Position numbers and translations under genes: made by a program. This document shows, one piece after another, positions 1 through 9,855 of a stretch of 64,000 nt of DNA; the first letter of the stretch is position 1, and every line of letters begins with the position of its first letter. The stretch is taken from contig CP091735.1 of the NCBI GenBank assembly GCA_022010015.1, positions 868,001 to 932,000 on the forward strand. The letters run 5' to 3'. The notes below the pieces were generated by a model. It made no database searches and was not told the DNA's origin. It saw only the letters and a list, made by a program, of their open reading frames with translations. This stretch comes from Clostridium sp. (GTDB lineage Bacteria > Bacillota_I > Bacilli_A > Acholeplasmatales > Anaeroplasmataceae).

Positions 1-2
1 TT

Positions 3-358
3 GGTGGTTTAATTAGTGGAGACATTAATTCTTGGAAGTCTTTTGGGCAAACTATTGTATTATCAATAGGAATATCAATTTTGTCTTCCGGTATTTCTTC
101 AGCTGTAAGTGATGTATTTGGAACAAGAATGTATAAAAAAATTTAGAGGAGTTTCTACAAAAAAATATTAAGGTTAATAATTATATTAAAAAAATCTCAA
201 AGGTTCATTTAAAAAAAGCTGGTGTTACAACTTTAAAAAAATTGGACGTAATTCAATGGATGACTTCTTAAAAGCACTTAGTAAAAACAACTTCTAATGT
301 TATTGTAACAGAAATCGCTAGTAATATGGTGTCTACATCAATTGGAATGTGGTTCTAA
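3..358 (+). pseudogene. RHS-family protein, C-terminal end (partial, cut by window edge)
   Basis: The first reading frame gives a glycine/serine-rich stretch beginning GGLISGDINSWKSFGQ, which resembles the segment after the RHS core in Firmicutes RHS proteins. Rejoining frames across two A-runs (about 160 and 230) extends it to a stop at 356-358, with a lysine-rich tail (KVHLKKAGVTTLKKIGRNSM). RHS proteins are large secreted or cell-surface polymorphic toxins whose tip varies between strains. Only the tip lies in the window, so the toxin type cannot be named. A terminator follows. The IS110 element next to it may separate this tip from its original downstream gene. Family assignment is moderate; function is inferred. 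Confidence 0.45.
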
Positions 359-438
359 AAAGCATACCGGTAATATGTCAATAGATAAAAATAAATAATT
401 TTCTTAGATATATAGACATATAAGGAACAACACAAAAA

Positions 439-463
439 GAACCTATACTTGATAGGTTTTTTT
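439..463 (+). terminator. Intrinsic terminator after the RHS tip
   Basis: Inverted repeat ACCTAT/ATAGGT with a 5-base loop, followed directly by seven T. It ends the + strand RHS gene and lies just beyond the 3' end of the opposing transposase gene. Confidence 0.6.
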
Positions 464-481
464 AAAACGAGGTATGGTAAA

Positions 482-1757
482 TCAAAAAAATAAATTAATT
501 AGCTTTGTATAAGTGATTTTTTTACTCAATAATCCATAAATCAATCTTATAAGTTTTCTGGAAGTTAAAGCAATAGCGCGAGTATGTTGATGAGTTTTAA
601 CTTCAGTAAATTTCTTTTGATAATATTGTGCATAAACTGGATTATGAAGGACCGCCATTGTTGCAGCCTCAACAATATAATATCTTAGGTAAGAGTTACC
701 TGTTTTAGTCATTTGAGTGTCTTCATATTCATCATCGCCTGATTGATGAGGACGCCATGTAAGTCCTGCATATTTGGCTAAAGCTTCTTCATCATCAAAT
801 TGTTTAATTGAGCCTATTTCAGATAGTATTTCAGCAGCGAATGTTGGGCCAATACCAGAAATAGAAATAAGACAATTATATTCGTCGGAATTGAATCCTT
901 TAGATAGGTTAGCAATTTCTTTATCAATATGCTTCAATTCATTTTCAAGGCACCTTAAGATGGCTAAAGATGATGCAATGGCAGTATTAGTAGGTTCGTA
1001 AGCAGCTTTATCTAATCGATAAGACATACGAGCACATTTAGTTAAGGTTTCAGCTACCTTTTTGGAATCAACAAAACGATTCTTAGAGATAGTAGAAATA
1101 AATGAAGTTAAATCTTCAACAGGAGTATTGATGATTTCTTCAGGAGATTTATATTCAAGTAATATAGCTTGTGCAGTAGCAGTAAAAGGATCAGAAAATG
1201 GTAATAAACCATCATATTTACGTTAAAAAGCAGAGAATTTAAGGAAAATGTTATTTAAAACATATAATTTTTTTCTCTAACAATTTGTTCGGAAATATGT
1301 TTACGATGACAAGTTAGTCTTTGTAAAGCAAGCTTTTGTGGACCCTTTACAGGAGTTAAATCTTTAACTTTACCTACACGAGCCGTATCAACTAAGATAT
1401 ATGAATCTTTAGTATCAGTTTTATCCATCTTAGAGAAACTTTTACGGTAATTTTGACTAGTCTTAGGATTGATACAGTAAACTAGTACAGAATACTTCGC
1501 TAGAAGCTCTGAAGATGATAAATATGTATCAATATGGAAAGAGAACATACCTGTAGACTCAAGTACTATTAGTGCATGTTCATAGTTATTTTTTTGATTA
1601 AACATTCTATCAGTTTAGCTTCTATTTTAGAAGCACCTTCTGAATCATTTGAAGCAGAAAAAGATAGTAGTTTTTTCTGGCCAAAATTCATTGCATAGAC
1701 TTGATTAGAATTTTTAGAAACATCAATACCTCCGAATAAAGAATTTAAAACAGACAT
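482..1757 (-). CDS. IS110-family DEDD transposase (frames broken)
   Basis: Rejoined length is about 424 residues, normal for IS110. The N-terminal DEDD domain starts MSVLNSLFGGIDVSKNSN, with the first catalytic Asp in GIDVSK. It continues with ALIVLESTGMF (catalytic Glu) and KMDKTDTKDS (paired Asp). The C-terminal Transposase_20 domain contains LISISGIGPTFAAEIL and KTGNSYLRYYIVEAA. Breaks occur near 1595 (A-run) and near 1225. IS110 enzymes recombine DNA guided by a bridge RNA, cutting without terminal repeats. The gene may be functional if the breaks are sequencing errors. Confidence 0.85.
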
Positions 1758-2050
1758 GAGGTAATACCTTCTTTATTGGATTAGATATAAATGAAGTCCT
1801 AACTTTGAAAGATAACCTCAACCTCGCGGGAATAAGAACTATCCTGACTTCATGGATAATTGAGTGAAGCAGGTGAACAACTAATGGTAAGAGGAATATG
1901 TCGATCAAGCAAGTTTGCAAGCTTTCAAAAAAAGGAGACGAAAGCACATTAATCAAGTTATATCTAAATAAGATTATAACACTAGGACTTCAAAAATACC
2001 AATATGTAGCTAGGCTTATCCAAGGTCTAAATCCCCACTACATATTATAC
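1758..2050 (-). ncRNA. Candidate IS110 bridge RNA region
   Basis: This non-coding stretch lies directly upstream of the transposase start, where IS110-group elements encode their bridge RNA on the transposase strand. It contains exact inverted repeats: TTAGATATAA at 1781-1790 with TTATATCTAA at 1958-1967, TGAAGTCCTA at 1792-1801 with TAGGACTTCA at 1983-1992, and a competing short pair ATGAAGTC (1791-1798) with GACTTCAT (1846-1853). The two long pairings interleave, so they are either alternative or pseudoknotted. Location and structure support the call; no guide loops have been matched to target or donor. Confidence 0.45.
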
Positions 2051-2064
2051 GAGGAGACAAAATT

Positions 2065-2385
2065 ATGGTGAATAAAAAGAAAAGAATCATGGTTATTAAA
2101 AAGATCCTAATTTTGTACCTAGAAGCAAGAAAAATTAGAATAATCATTTACATTATTACTAGTTTGATATTAATATCTTTATTGCCTATATTAGCAATTT
2201 GGATTAATTATCCTTATGGTTACTTCTGCTGTATGTTAATTTTGGCACTTGGGGCACTTTTCAATATAATAGCATTTCATGTTCATACAGAAAGATATCC
2301 ATTAAATGATTATTTGGATTATAAGTTTAATCCTTTGAAAGATGAGTTAATTGAGCGTAATAACAATTTTTATTATCGAGATTGA
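2065..2385 (+). CDS. Small two-helix membrane protein, unknown function
   Basis: An intact 106-residue frame with a strong GAGGAG ribosome site six bases before ATG 2065. It is basic at the N terminus, then has two hydrophobic helices (about residues 25-47 and 50-71), then a charged tail ending NNNFYYRD. I do not recognise the family. It sits just outside the IS110 end, between two RHS remnants. Small membrane proteins in this position are sometimes immunity proteins, and the first RHS tip may have been separated from it by the IS, but this is inference from position only. Confidence 0.55.
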   Translation: MVNKKKRIMVIKKILILYLEARKIRIIIYIITSLILISLLPILAIWINYPYGYFCCMLILALGALFNIIAFHVHTERYPLNDYLDYKFNPLKDELIERNNNFYYRD

Positions 2386-2806
2386 AAGAAAAAGCAAATA
2401 TTTACGAAGTTAGATTAAAAGAAAAAAAGAATTAATTTTTTTGATATGAAAGGGTGTATATTTCCATTAACAATTATTAATGCTTATTTGGGTAGACAAT
2501 TTATTATAAAATATATAAATAAATATAAGCTTATTTCCGATACGATGGGAAAAAAATGTTAATATATCAAAGCTATTTAAAAAAATATGAATGTTCAAAT
2601 AATCTTTAAAAAAATAAAGACAAGATAAAAAAAATATTTTTTTGATAAAAAAAAGGCAAGACAAAAAAATGAATTATTTAATGAAGTCAATTAATGGCCA
2701 TGGTTATATAACATGGTATATAACATATCATAAAAATAAATAAATACTTCGTAAGAATAAATGAACAAGAATTCGTTGAAAGAAAAAAATGTACTATAAT
2801 AAAAAA
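2386..2806. other. Intergenic, degraded sequence with no clear gene
   Basis: A very A/T-rich stretch with many poly-A runs and no frame longer than about 65 codons on either strand. The minus-strand frame over 2467-2664 is low-complexity Phe/Ile/Lys and I do not accept it as a gene. The end may belong to the degraded N-terminal part of the RHS-like gene that follows. Confidence 0.4.
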
Positions 2807-4361
2807 ATGAATGCTTTAGGAATAAATAATAGCTTATATCAAAATTCAATGTTAAATTTAAGAAGTGCCAGAATAACCTATAATGTAGGAAAAAGAAGGA
2901 TATAAATATCTAAGCTTTTAATATAATAAATAAAGGCTTAAGTAAGGGCACAATCTTAAAAAAATAAATGATTTAGAGCTTCAAATAAATAATAATGAAT
3001 TAATATTAGCTGGTAAGCATCTAAATATAGGAAATGATAAGACAGGAATAAGCATTGAATTAAATGATAAAAATAAAGCTAAAAGCTAATAATGATGAAA
3101 TGATACTAGATAAGAATATTAGTTTGATAAATACCTTAACCTTAGGAGATGAAAATGGTGTTTTAGTCTTAATAGCAGATTTAATAATAAGTAAGGAAGA
3201 AATAAAATACCAAGAAAAATCAAATTAGGATAATAAGTAAAGATTTAGAAAATATAAGTGATATTTATTATAATGATTATCATCAAAGCTATAAGATGGA
3301 AAATCCTTATATAGAAGATGAGGAAGATGGTTATTATGATGATAGTGCCATAACAACAAGAATAGCCAGTGAGGAAATAAATACTGATATTTATAATTAT
3401 TCATATGATAGCGTAGGAAACATTATAAGAATAAATAATGCTAGCTATAGCTATGATAATCATAATTATTTAATAAAAAGCAACCATAAATAATAAGAGC
3501 TATACTTATAGCTATGATGAAGCAGGAAATATAATTAATTATAATGGAAAAAAATCCTAAAAATATAATAACAAGAATGAGCTAATAAGTATTGATGGTA
3601 AAATAGTAACTACAACAAATGGTCATATAAGTACATATGAAGGAAATAAGCTAATATGGCAAGGAAATCAGTTAATAAAATATAATGATAATACCTATAG
3701 GTATGATAGTAATGGTTTAAGAAGAAGTAAGAACAATATTAAATATTATTATGAAAAATAATAATTTAGTAAAAAGAATTAGGGGAAAATGAATTAAGCT
3801 ATTTATATGTAAATAGTGCTCCATATGGATTAATATATAATGATAAGCTATATTATTATATAAAAAATATAAGAGGAGAAATCATCAAAATAATAGATGG
3901 CTTAGGTAATGAGGTAGGAAGCTATAAATATGATCCATATGGTAATATATTAGAATCTAATGGCGAAATAGCTAAAATAAATAATATAAGATATAAAGGT
4001 TATTATTATGATAAAGAAACAAATTTATATTATTTAAAAAAAGTAGATATTATGATCCAAGTATCGGATATTTATATCAATAGATGATGTAGTGTATTTA
4101 GATATAAATAATATAACTGGTTTAAATTTATATGCTTATTGTAATAACAATCCTATTATGTATGATGATCCTGAGGGGAATATGCCTAATTGGACTAAGT
4201 GGTTAATAGGAGGAATTGCTTTTTACAGGTGCTGTAGTTTTTAAACAGCTTTAACTGGAGGAGCGTTGGCATCTTTATTTATTGGGATGGGAGTTTTTGG
4301 TGGAACTCAATATGTTATGCGATATTCTATAGAGAAACTAATAAAAAAATGGGTTGGTTAG
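2807..4361 (+). pseudogene. RHS-repeat protein remnant with core domain
   Basis: Rejoined frames show YD repeats (YSYDSVGNIIRINNASYSYD, YTYSYDEAGNII, YRYDSNGLRRS). The diagnostic RHS core follows: KYDPYGNILES, YYYDKETNLYYLKSRYYDPS, LNLYAYCNNNPIMYDDPEGN (about 3920-4180). After the core comes a short hydrophobic glycine-rich tail (WTKWLIGGIAF...) ending at 4361, or slightly later in another frame. A full RHS gene would be several kb, so this is truncated at the 5' side as well as frameshifted. RHS cores form a shell around a C-terminal toxin. The N-terminal part before 3250 is only weakly recognisable. Confidence 0.75.
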
Positions 4362-4381
4362 TTATTGCTTAGGTGATAATT

Positions 4382-4823
4382 ATGGATATAAATAACGGCT
4401 TAAAAAAATTTGTAATAATTTATTAATAAAATGGGATTCAAAAATTAAAAAGATGTAGTAAATATGTGTAAAGAAAATAATATTGATTTTTAATTTGGAA
4501 AAAGTTTGATAATATCATAAGCGTTTCTATTTCAATAGATTTTTGCTAATATAGGAAAAGTACTAGCAACTTTATATTTTTGCTGATGAATTAATAAATA
4601 TAATATATATCACTTCATTGAATCAATCCGTTTTTCAGCAAAGATAATTATTTAAATATTGATAAAAAAATTAATTCAATATTTTGGGCAACCAAAACAC
4701 CTTGAGAAAAATAAGACTATCTGGAATTTAGATAGAATAAAAATAAAACATTACTTTGTTAAAAAAGATGATGGTTGGGTTGATTATTTAGTTTTAGAAA
4801 ATTTATTAAAGAAGTTAAACTAG
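4382..4823 (+). CDS. Possible immunity-like protein downstream of RHS (many frame breaks)
   Basis: Starts at ATG 4382 behind AGGTGATAATT. Correcting single-base gains or losses in at least seven short runs yields one continuous protein of about 145 residues, including VVNMCKENNIDF, NIGKVLATLYFADELINIIY and HYFVKKDDGWVDYLVLENLL. The regularity of the rescue suggests a real gene. It is not a family I can name. Lying immediately after an RHS C-terminus is the classic place for a cognate immunity gene, hence the tentative label. Confidence 0.4.
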
Positions 4824-4912
4824 AGTTTCTTAATTACATTTAAGAAGCGATGTGATGTTAGTATAGATGTATAGACACATAAAGATAGACTATAAATAAA
4901 GGTATGATATAA

Positions 4913-5225
4913 TTTATAGTAAAGGAACTAGATATGATGATGAATTTAGGCAAATGATTGTTAATTTGCATAATTTTAGAAAATTAATAACTGAATTAAT
5001 GAGTGAATATGGTGTAGCAAAAGCGACACTAAATGGATAAATTTATATAGTCCAATTGAAATTGCAAATCGTGATGTTACAACAAATGTGGAAATAATTA
5101 AACGTATTAAATTTATTGATGATAATAAAATGATTTATAACATTAAGCTCTTATGCAAATGCTTAAAAGTACCTAGAAGTGTATATTATTATCATTAAAA
5201 TCATAAAACCAATAGTTATTGTTTT
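4913..5225 (+). pseudogene. IS3-family transposase remnant (orfA plus start of orfB)
   Basis: The frame gives GTRYDDEFRQMIVNLHNF, ELMSEYGVAKATLNGWI and later IIKRIKFIDDNK, an HTH_Tnp_1 (orfA) of the IS3/IS150 group. It is followed by LLCKCLKVPRSVYYYH, the usual beginning of orfB. The orfB catalytic DDE domain is absent and the rest is lost after 5225. It is a dead fragment irrespective of any sequencing errors. Confidence 0.7.
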
Positions 5226-5476
5226 TCCATAATTTTTAAAAACAATATTAATATTTCAATTTAATAAATGAAATTTATAAATATAATAAGTTAATGAATA
5301 TGTGCTTTAACGAAAATGAGATATATGTAAATAGAGGTCTTTGTAAGTGATTGTCTTTATATAGATATTTGTTTTTTTGTTCGTAAGAAATCAATTTATT
5401 TAATCTATATTACCATTAATTTGATTTTATTTATTTAAAAAAAGTGTAAATAAGTGGTAAAATGTGTAAACGCTTT
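5226..5476. other. Intergenic, no gene seen
   Basis: A/T-rich spacer between the IS3 remnant and the fhs promoter. No frame, hairpin or repeat worth calling was found. Confidence 0.5.
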
Positions 5477-5511
5477 TTGACTTTAAAAAGAAATATTTGT
5501 TATGCTATAAT
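5477..5511 (+). promoter_or_regulatory. Sigma-A promoter for fhs unit
   Basis: TTGACT at 5477-5482, an 18-base spacer, and TATGCT at 5501-5506 preceded by an extended -10 TG (5498-5499). A TATAAT overlaps at 5506-5511 but its spacing is too long. The start of the purine supercluster lies about 170 bases downstream. Confidence 0.55.
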
Positions 5512-5545
5512 TCAATTATAAGAATGGTAAAGAAAAAGGATTGGA

Positions 5546-5651
5546 CAATAAATATGGTTGGCATTATTGGTGGACAGTTACATATTAGTTTAATTCAGCT
5601 TATGAATTCTTTTTAGTTATGCACGCAGCACAGTTTTGTACTGCTTTTTTT
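5546..5651 (+). promoter_or_regulatory. fhs leader with terminator-like hairpin (possible attenuator)
   Basis: The untranslated leader holds a hairpin CAATAA/TTATTG (5546-5551 with 5564-5569). It also has a terminator-like stem GCAGCACA/TGTACTGC (5625-5632 with 5637-5644) followed by seven T, placed between promoter and start codon. Such a layout implies conditional readthrough. No known aptamer (THF, ZTP, purine) signature was found, so the sensor is unknown. Confidence 0.4.
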
Positions 5652-5677
5652 AATTTTTTTATAGTTAGGAGATAATT

Positions 5678-7337
5678 ATGCTATCAGATTTAGAAATTGC
5701 TCAAGGAGCAGAAATGCTAAAAATTACAGAAATTGCTAAAAAAATTAGGTTTGACTGAGGATGATTTAGAATTATATGGAAAATATAAGGCTAAGATTAA
5801 TCTAGATGTTATAAACAAGCATAATAAAAAAATGGTAATGTTATTTTTGGTGACAGCGATTAATCCAACTCCAGCAGGAGAAGGAAAATCAACAACTACA
5901 ATTGGTCTTGCTGATGCTTTAAATAAGCTTGGATATGATACAATGGTTGCTCTTCGTGAGCCAAGCTTTGGACCTGTTATGGGTGTTAAGGGTGGAGCTG
6001 CTGGTGGTGGCTATGCTCAGGTTATACCTATGGAGGATATTAATCTTCATTTTACTGGTGATTTTCATGCTGTTGCTTTAGCTAATAATGCAATAGCTGC
6101 TGTTTTAGATAATCATATTTATCAAGGAAATAAGCTAGGAATTGATCCAACAAGAGTTATTTGGCATCGTGTTGTTGATATGAATGATAGAGCTTTAAGA
6201 AATATTGTCATTGGTCTTGGTGGAAGTAGTAATGGTGTTCCTAGAGAGGATCATTTTGATATTGTTGTTGCAAGTGAAATAATGGCTGTTTTATGCTTAA
6301 GTAATTCACTTGATGATTTTAAAGAGCGTGTTGGTAAAATTGTTGTTGCCTATAAATATGATAAAACCCCAGTTACAGTTAATGATTTAGGTATTGCTGG
6401 TGCGGTAACACTTATTATGAAGGATGCGATTAAGCCTAATCTAGTTCAAACCTTAGAGCATACGCCTGCTTTAATTCATGGTGGACCATTTGCTAATATT
6501 GCTCATGGTTGTAATTCAGCTATAGCTACTAAAATGGCAACGCATTTAGCTGATTATGTTGTTACTGAGGCTGGATTTGGAGCAGATTTAGGTGCAGAAA
6601 AATTTTTTGATATTAAATGTCGTAAGGCTGGTATTAATCCTAAATGTGTAGTTATAGTAGCAACAATTAGAGCTCTTAAGATGCATGGTGGAGTTTTAAA
6701 GGAAGATTTAGCCAAAGAAAATGTTGAAGCCTTAAAGCTTGGAATTACAAATCTAGAAAAGCATATTGAAAATGTTAATAAATTTGGTCTTAGAAGTGTT
6801 GTGGCAATTAATAAATTTGCTACTGACACTAAAGCAGAAATAGATTGTTTAATTGAATGGGCTAATGAACATAATGTTAAGATTAGTCTATCTGAGGTTT
6901 TTGCTAAAGGTAGTGATGGTGGTCTTGATTTAGCAGAAAAGGTTATTGAAGAAATTAAAAATGATGAAGGTAAATTTGCATATTTGTATGATGAAAATGA
7001 TACAATTAAAAAGAAGATAGTTAAAATTGCTACTGAAATTTATGGAGCTAAGGATGTTGAATTTTTCATCACTTGCTAAAACCCAAATGGCTCAGCTTAA
7101 GCGTAATGGTTTTGATAAATTACCTATTTGTATGGCTAAGACTCAATATTCATTATCAGATAATCCTAAGCTTTTAGCTAGACCTGAAGGATTTGTACTT
7201 AATGTAAGAGAATTAAAGCCAGCAATTGGGGCAGGATTTATTGTTTGTTTAACCGGTGATATTTTAACAATGCCAGGACTTCCTAGTGAACCTGCAGCAT
7301 TAAAAAAATGGATGTTATAGATGGAAAAAAAGCGTAG
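5678..7337 (+). CDS. fhs: Formate-tetrahydrofolate ligase
   Basis: Makes 10-formyl-THF from formate, THF and ATP, the one-carbon donor used by PurN and PurH further down the cluster. Rejoined length is about 552 residues, normal for Fhs. Start ATG 5678 follows TAGGAG and reads [20 protein letters not shown]. The ATP-binding loop is [18 protein letters not shown]. Other landmarks are [38 protein letters not shown] and [11 protein letters not shown]. Breaks lie in A-runs near 5740, 7070 and 7305; after the last correction the protein ends ...MDVIDGKKA at 7335-7337. First gene of the one-carbon/purine unit. Confidence 0.95.
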
Positions 7338-7360
7338 GCTTATTTTAAAAGGAGGATAAT

Positions 7361-9092
7361 ATGATTAATAAGGAATATATAAAAAGCGATAAGCTATTAT
7401 TAATGAATTTTTCACAAAGATACTGTAAGAGCGGCTCTGAGCTTTTAAATAGTGATTGCTTTAAAGAGGTATGGAGTAGATTTATTGATCATGCCTATAA
7501 GGCTTCAATGAGTGGTATTATAAATGTAGTTGAATTATCTACAAATCCTAAGGAGGATTTTATAGTTTTTATTTCAGCTATTATTAACATTTAGTATTGA
7601 TGAAATTGTTAAGAATTTTTCCAATGTATGAAAAAAAATATTTAGATGATAGAGATGAATTATTCAATTTAGTAGAGGATTTCTATAATTATTGGCGTAG
7701 ATTACAGCGTTATGGCATAATGTATGCCAAAAGTAATGCTTATGACGTAGAAAGTGTTAACTTTATAGATGCCACTCAAGCATTTAATGATATTGTTTTA
7801 TCAACATATCGTGGTATTTGCGAGAAGATTGCTGGTAAGCCATTCTCTATTTATCGTCAACTACCTGCTGGTACTAATGCTTCACTTTTATTATCAACTC
7901 AATATATTGATCCTAAGGGTAAATATGGCTTTTTAAATGGTTGCTCATTTATTGAATCAATTGTTATCAAGCCACCATTTATTGCTTATTCAGCTAAAAA
8001 TAAGAGAACTGGTACCTATCAAGAGGTATTTACATCACCTCTTAACCGTATATCTTTAAATGTTGATGATTTCTTTTGTTATGCAGCTCATGTTGGTGGA
8101 AGCCTTGCTTATGTTTATTTCCATCGTGATTTCTTAGCTCATGGTATTGCTTTATGCAATCTATTTGATTTTGTTCCAAGAAAGGATTGCGAGGGTCGTA
8201 AGCCGGATTTAATGTATATTTTTGGTGCGGAAATGGAAGGCGATTCTGTTTTCTATTATGATAAGGAAGAGGATATTTATTTAGGAATAGCTCCTCATAA
8301 TTCTAGTGTTGATTATTTTTGGCTATATGAAGAAGATGCTATTAACTCTATATAATGTTAAAATGATTAGTCAAGGAAATCTTCCTATTCATGGTGCTTG
8401 TGTTAATATTAGACTTAAAAAAATGGCAAGACTAAAAAAATGTTGTTATTGTTGGCGATAGTGGTGCTGGTAAGAGTGAATCACTTGAGGCTTTAACAAG
8501 AACAGCAGGTGAAGATATTGCTTCTATGAAAACTATTTTTGATGATATGGGTACATTCAAAATGGTTGGAAATGATGTTTATGCCTATGGTACAGAAATA
8601 GGAGCCTTTGTTAGACTTGATGATATGGCTGCTGATTATGCCTATAATGAAATGGATAGAGCAATTTTTATGAATCCTAATCAAACTAATTCAAGGCTTG
8701 TTATTCCAGTTGCAACCTATAGTGAAATAATGCGTGGTTATAAGGTGGATATGGTATTTTATGCTAATAACTACGATAAGGATACTAAGGAATTAACAAT
8801 TTTTGATAGCTCTTTAGATGCAACTAAGGTATTTATTAGAGGTGCAAGATTTGCTAAAGGAACAACTCAAGAAATTGGTCTTGTTGAATCATTCTTCGCT
8901 AACCCATTTGGACCTGTTCAAAAAGCAAAAAGGAAACCACTAAGCTAATTAATAATTATTTTTTTCTAAGCTTTTTTTGAAAATAAGGTATTAGTTGGCG
9001 AATTACATACTAAGCTTGCGGTTCAAGGCTATGAGAGATCTGGTCCTCAAGAGGCTGCTGAAAAGCTATTAGAGCTTTTAAAGGAGAATTAA
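7361..9092 (+). CDS. P-loop kinase-like protein (PEPCK/HPr-kinase-like fold), unknown substrate
   Basis: Strong AGGAGG site before ATG 7361; stop at 9090-9092, one base before purE. Rejoined length is about 577 residues. N-terminal half: [20 protein letters not shown]..., with [13 protein letters not shown]-terminal half carries a Walker [19 protein letters not shown] (about 8430-8500), then IFDDMGTF and [13 protein letters not shown]. It continues with RLVIPVATY and ends [11 protein letters not shown]. The loop style resembles phosphoenolpyruvate carboxykinase/HPr kinase P-loops; I infer a nucleotide-dependent phosphotransfer enzyme. Substrate is unknown. Its tight placement between fhs and purE suggests a link to purine or one-carbon metabolism. 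Breaks near 7590, 8350-8450 and 8935-8990 are in homopolymers. Confidence 0.65.
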
Positions 9093-9093
9093 A

Positions 9094-9564
9094 ATGACTT
9101 CTGTTGGAGTAATTATGGGGTCAACCTCAGATTATGAGGTAATGCAGGATGCATGTAAGATTTTAGATGAATTTGGTGTTAGCTATGAAAAAAAGGTTGT
9201 TAGTGCTCATCGTACGCCAGATTTAATGTATGAATATGCAAAAGGGGCAAAGGATAGAGGCTTGAAGGTAATTATTGCTGGAGCTGGTGGTGCTGCTCAT
9301 TTGCCTGGTATGGTAAGCGCAATGACTACTATTCCTGTAATTGGTGTTCCTGTTAAAAGTAGAGCTTTAAATGGACTTGATTCATTGCTTAGTATTGTGC
9401 AAATGCCTGGTGGCGTACCCTGCCTTACGGTAGCAATTAACCAAGCTAAAAATGCTGCATTATCAGCTATCGCAATTTTAGCTTTAAGTGATGAAAAGCT
9501 TTCCTTGAAGCTTCAAGAATATCGTCAAAAGCAAACAAATGATGTTTTAGCCTCTAGCTTATAG
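9094..9564 (+). CDS. purE: N5-carboxyaminoimidazole ribonucleotide mutase
   Basis: Unbroken 156-residue class I PurE, converting N5-CAIR to CAIR. It starts one base after the preceding stop, with AAGGAG inside the upstream gene. Motifs: [16 protein letters not shown] (phosphate site), [15 protein letters not shown] (catalytic His), [17 protein letters not shown] and [17 protein letters not shown]. It works with PurK, encoded after the riboswitch. One of the few genes in the cluster with no frame break. Confidence 0.97.
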   Translation: MTSVGVIMGSTSDYEVMQDACKILDEFGVSYEKKVVSAHRTPDLMYEYAKGAKDRGLKVIIAGAGGAAHLPGMVSAMTTIPVIGVPVKSRALNGLDSLLSIVQMPGGVPCLTVAINQAKNAALSAIAILALSDEKLSLKLQEYRQKQTNDVLASSL

Positions 9565-9578
9565 AAAACGTTATTAAC

Positions 9579-9607
9579 TTTACTTTTGATTAGATATTTG
9601 ATAAAAT
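9579..9607 (+). promoter_or_regulatory. Promoter for riboswitch-purK unit
   Basis: TTTACT (9579-9584), 17-base spacer, TAAAAT (9602-9607), immediately upstream of the guanine aptamer. Agreement with consensus is moderate. The TATAAT at about 9625 belongs to the aptamer J1/2 and is not the promoter. Confidence 0.4.
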
Positions 9608-9617
9608 TAAGTTATAT

Positions 9618-9689
9618 TTCTTGTATAATAGCTTAAATATGGTAAGCAAGTCTCTACCCTAAAACCATTAATTTTTAGGACTACAAGAA
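9618..9689 (+). promoter_or_regulatory. Guanine (purine) riboswitch aptamer
   Basis: P1 is TTCTTGTA/TACAAGAA (9618-9625 with 9682-9689). The conserved J1/2 TATAAT, AATATGG, TCTCTACC (J2/3) and GGACTACA (J3/1) are all present, with P3 CTAAAA/TTTTAG. The discriminating base in GACTAC is C, as in guanine/hypoxanthine-sensing members; adenine types have T there. It should switch off transcription of the downstream purK-guaA operon when guanine is plentiful. Confidence 0.92.
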
Positions 9690-9842
9690 GAAAATTAGAT
9701 ATGAGACTTACTTGGATCGGAGATTTATATGAAGTTTTTTTATGATGATTCAAGATATTAATAAAGAAAGAGCAATAAAGCAGAATATTGCTTTTTTTAA
9801 GGTGGAATAAAACAGTACATTTAGTGTGCTGTTTTTCTTTTT
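9690..9842 (+). terminator. Riboswitch expression platform with two terminator hairpins
   Basis: GAGACTT (9703-9709) can pair with AAGTCTC of the aptamer (9648-9654), a plausible antiterminator exchange. Two T-tailed hairpins follow: AGCAATA/TATTGCT (9771-9791, then seven T) and ACAGTACA/TGTGCTGT (9812-9831, then T-rich). Two stacked terminators before one gene are unusual. A short unconserved stretch lies between. Confidence 0.55.
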
Positions 9843-9855
9843 TAGGAGAAGAAAA

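Larger units (their letters stand above)
440..2050 (-). mobile_element. IS110-family insertion sequence (ends not defined)
   Basis: One DEDD transposase gene on the minus strand (482-1757) with about 290 bases of non-coding, inverted-repeat-rich DNA upstream of its start. This is the layout of IS110-group elements, which lack terminal inverted repeats and carry their guide (bridge) RNA in the non-coding end upstream of the transposase. The exact ends cannot be set without an empty site or a second copy, so the stated limits are approximate. Confidence 0.6.

Noticed and set aside
2467..2664. Minus-strand frame of 65 codons
   Set aside because: Low-complexity Phe/Ile/Lys composition arising from poly-A tracts; no ribosome site.
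5477..5677. ZTP, THF or purine riboswitch before fhs
   Set aside because: None of the conserved core sequences of those classes is present; only generic hairpins are seen.
6554..6829. Minus-strand frame inside fhs
   Set aside because: Shadow of the fhs coding frame.
9620..9632. TATAAT as a -10 promoter element
   Set aside because: It is the conserved J1/2 part of the guanine riboswitch aptamer; a better promoter lies upstream.
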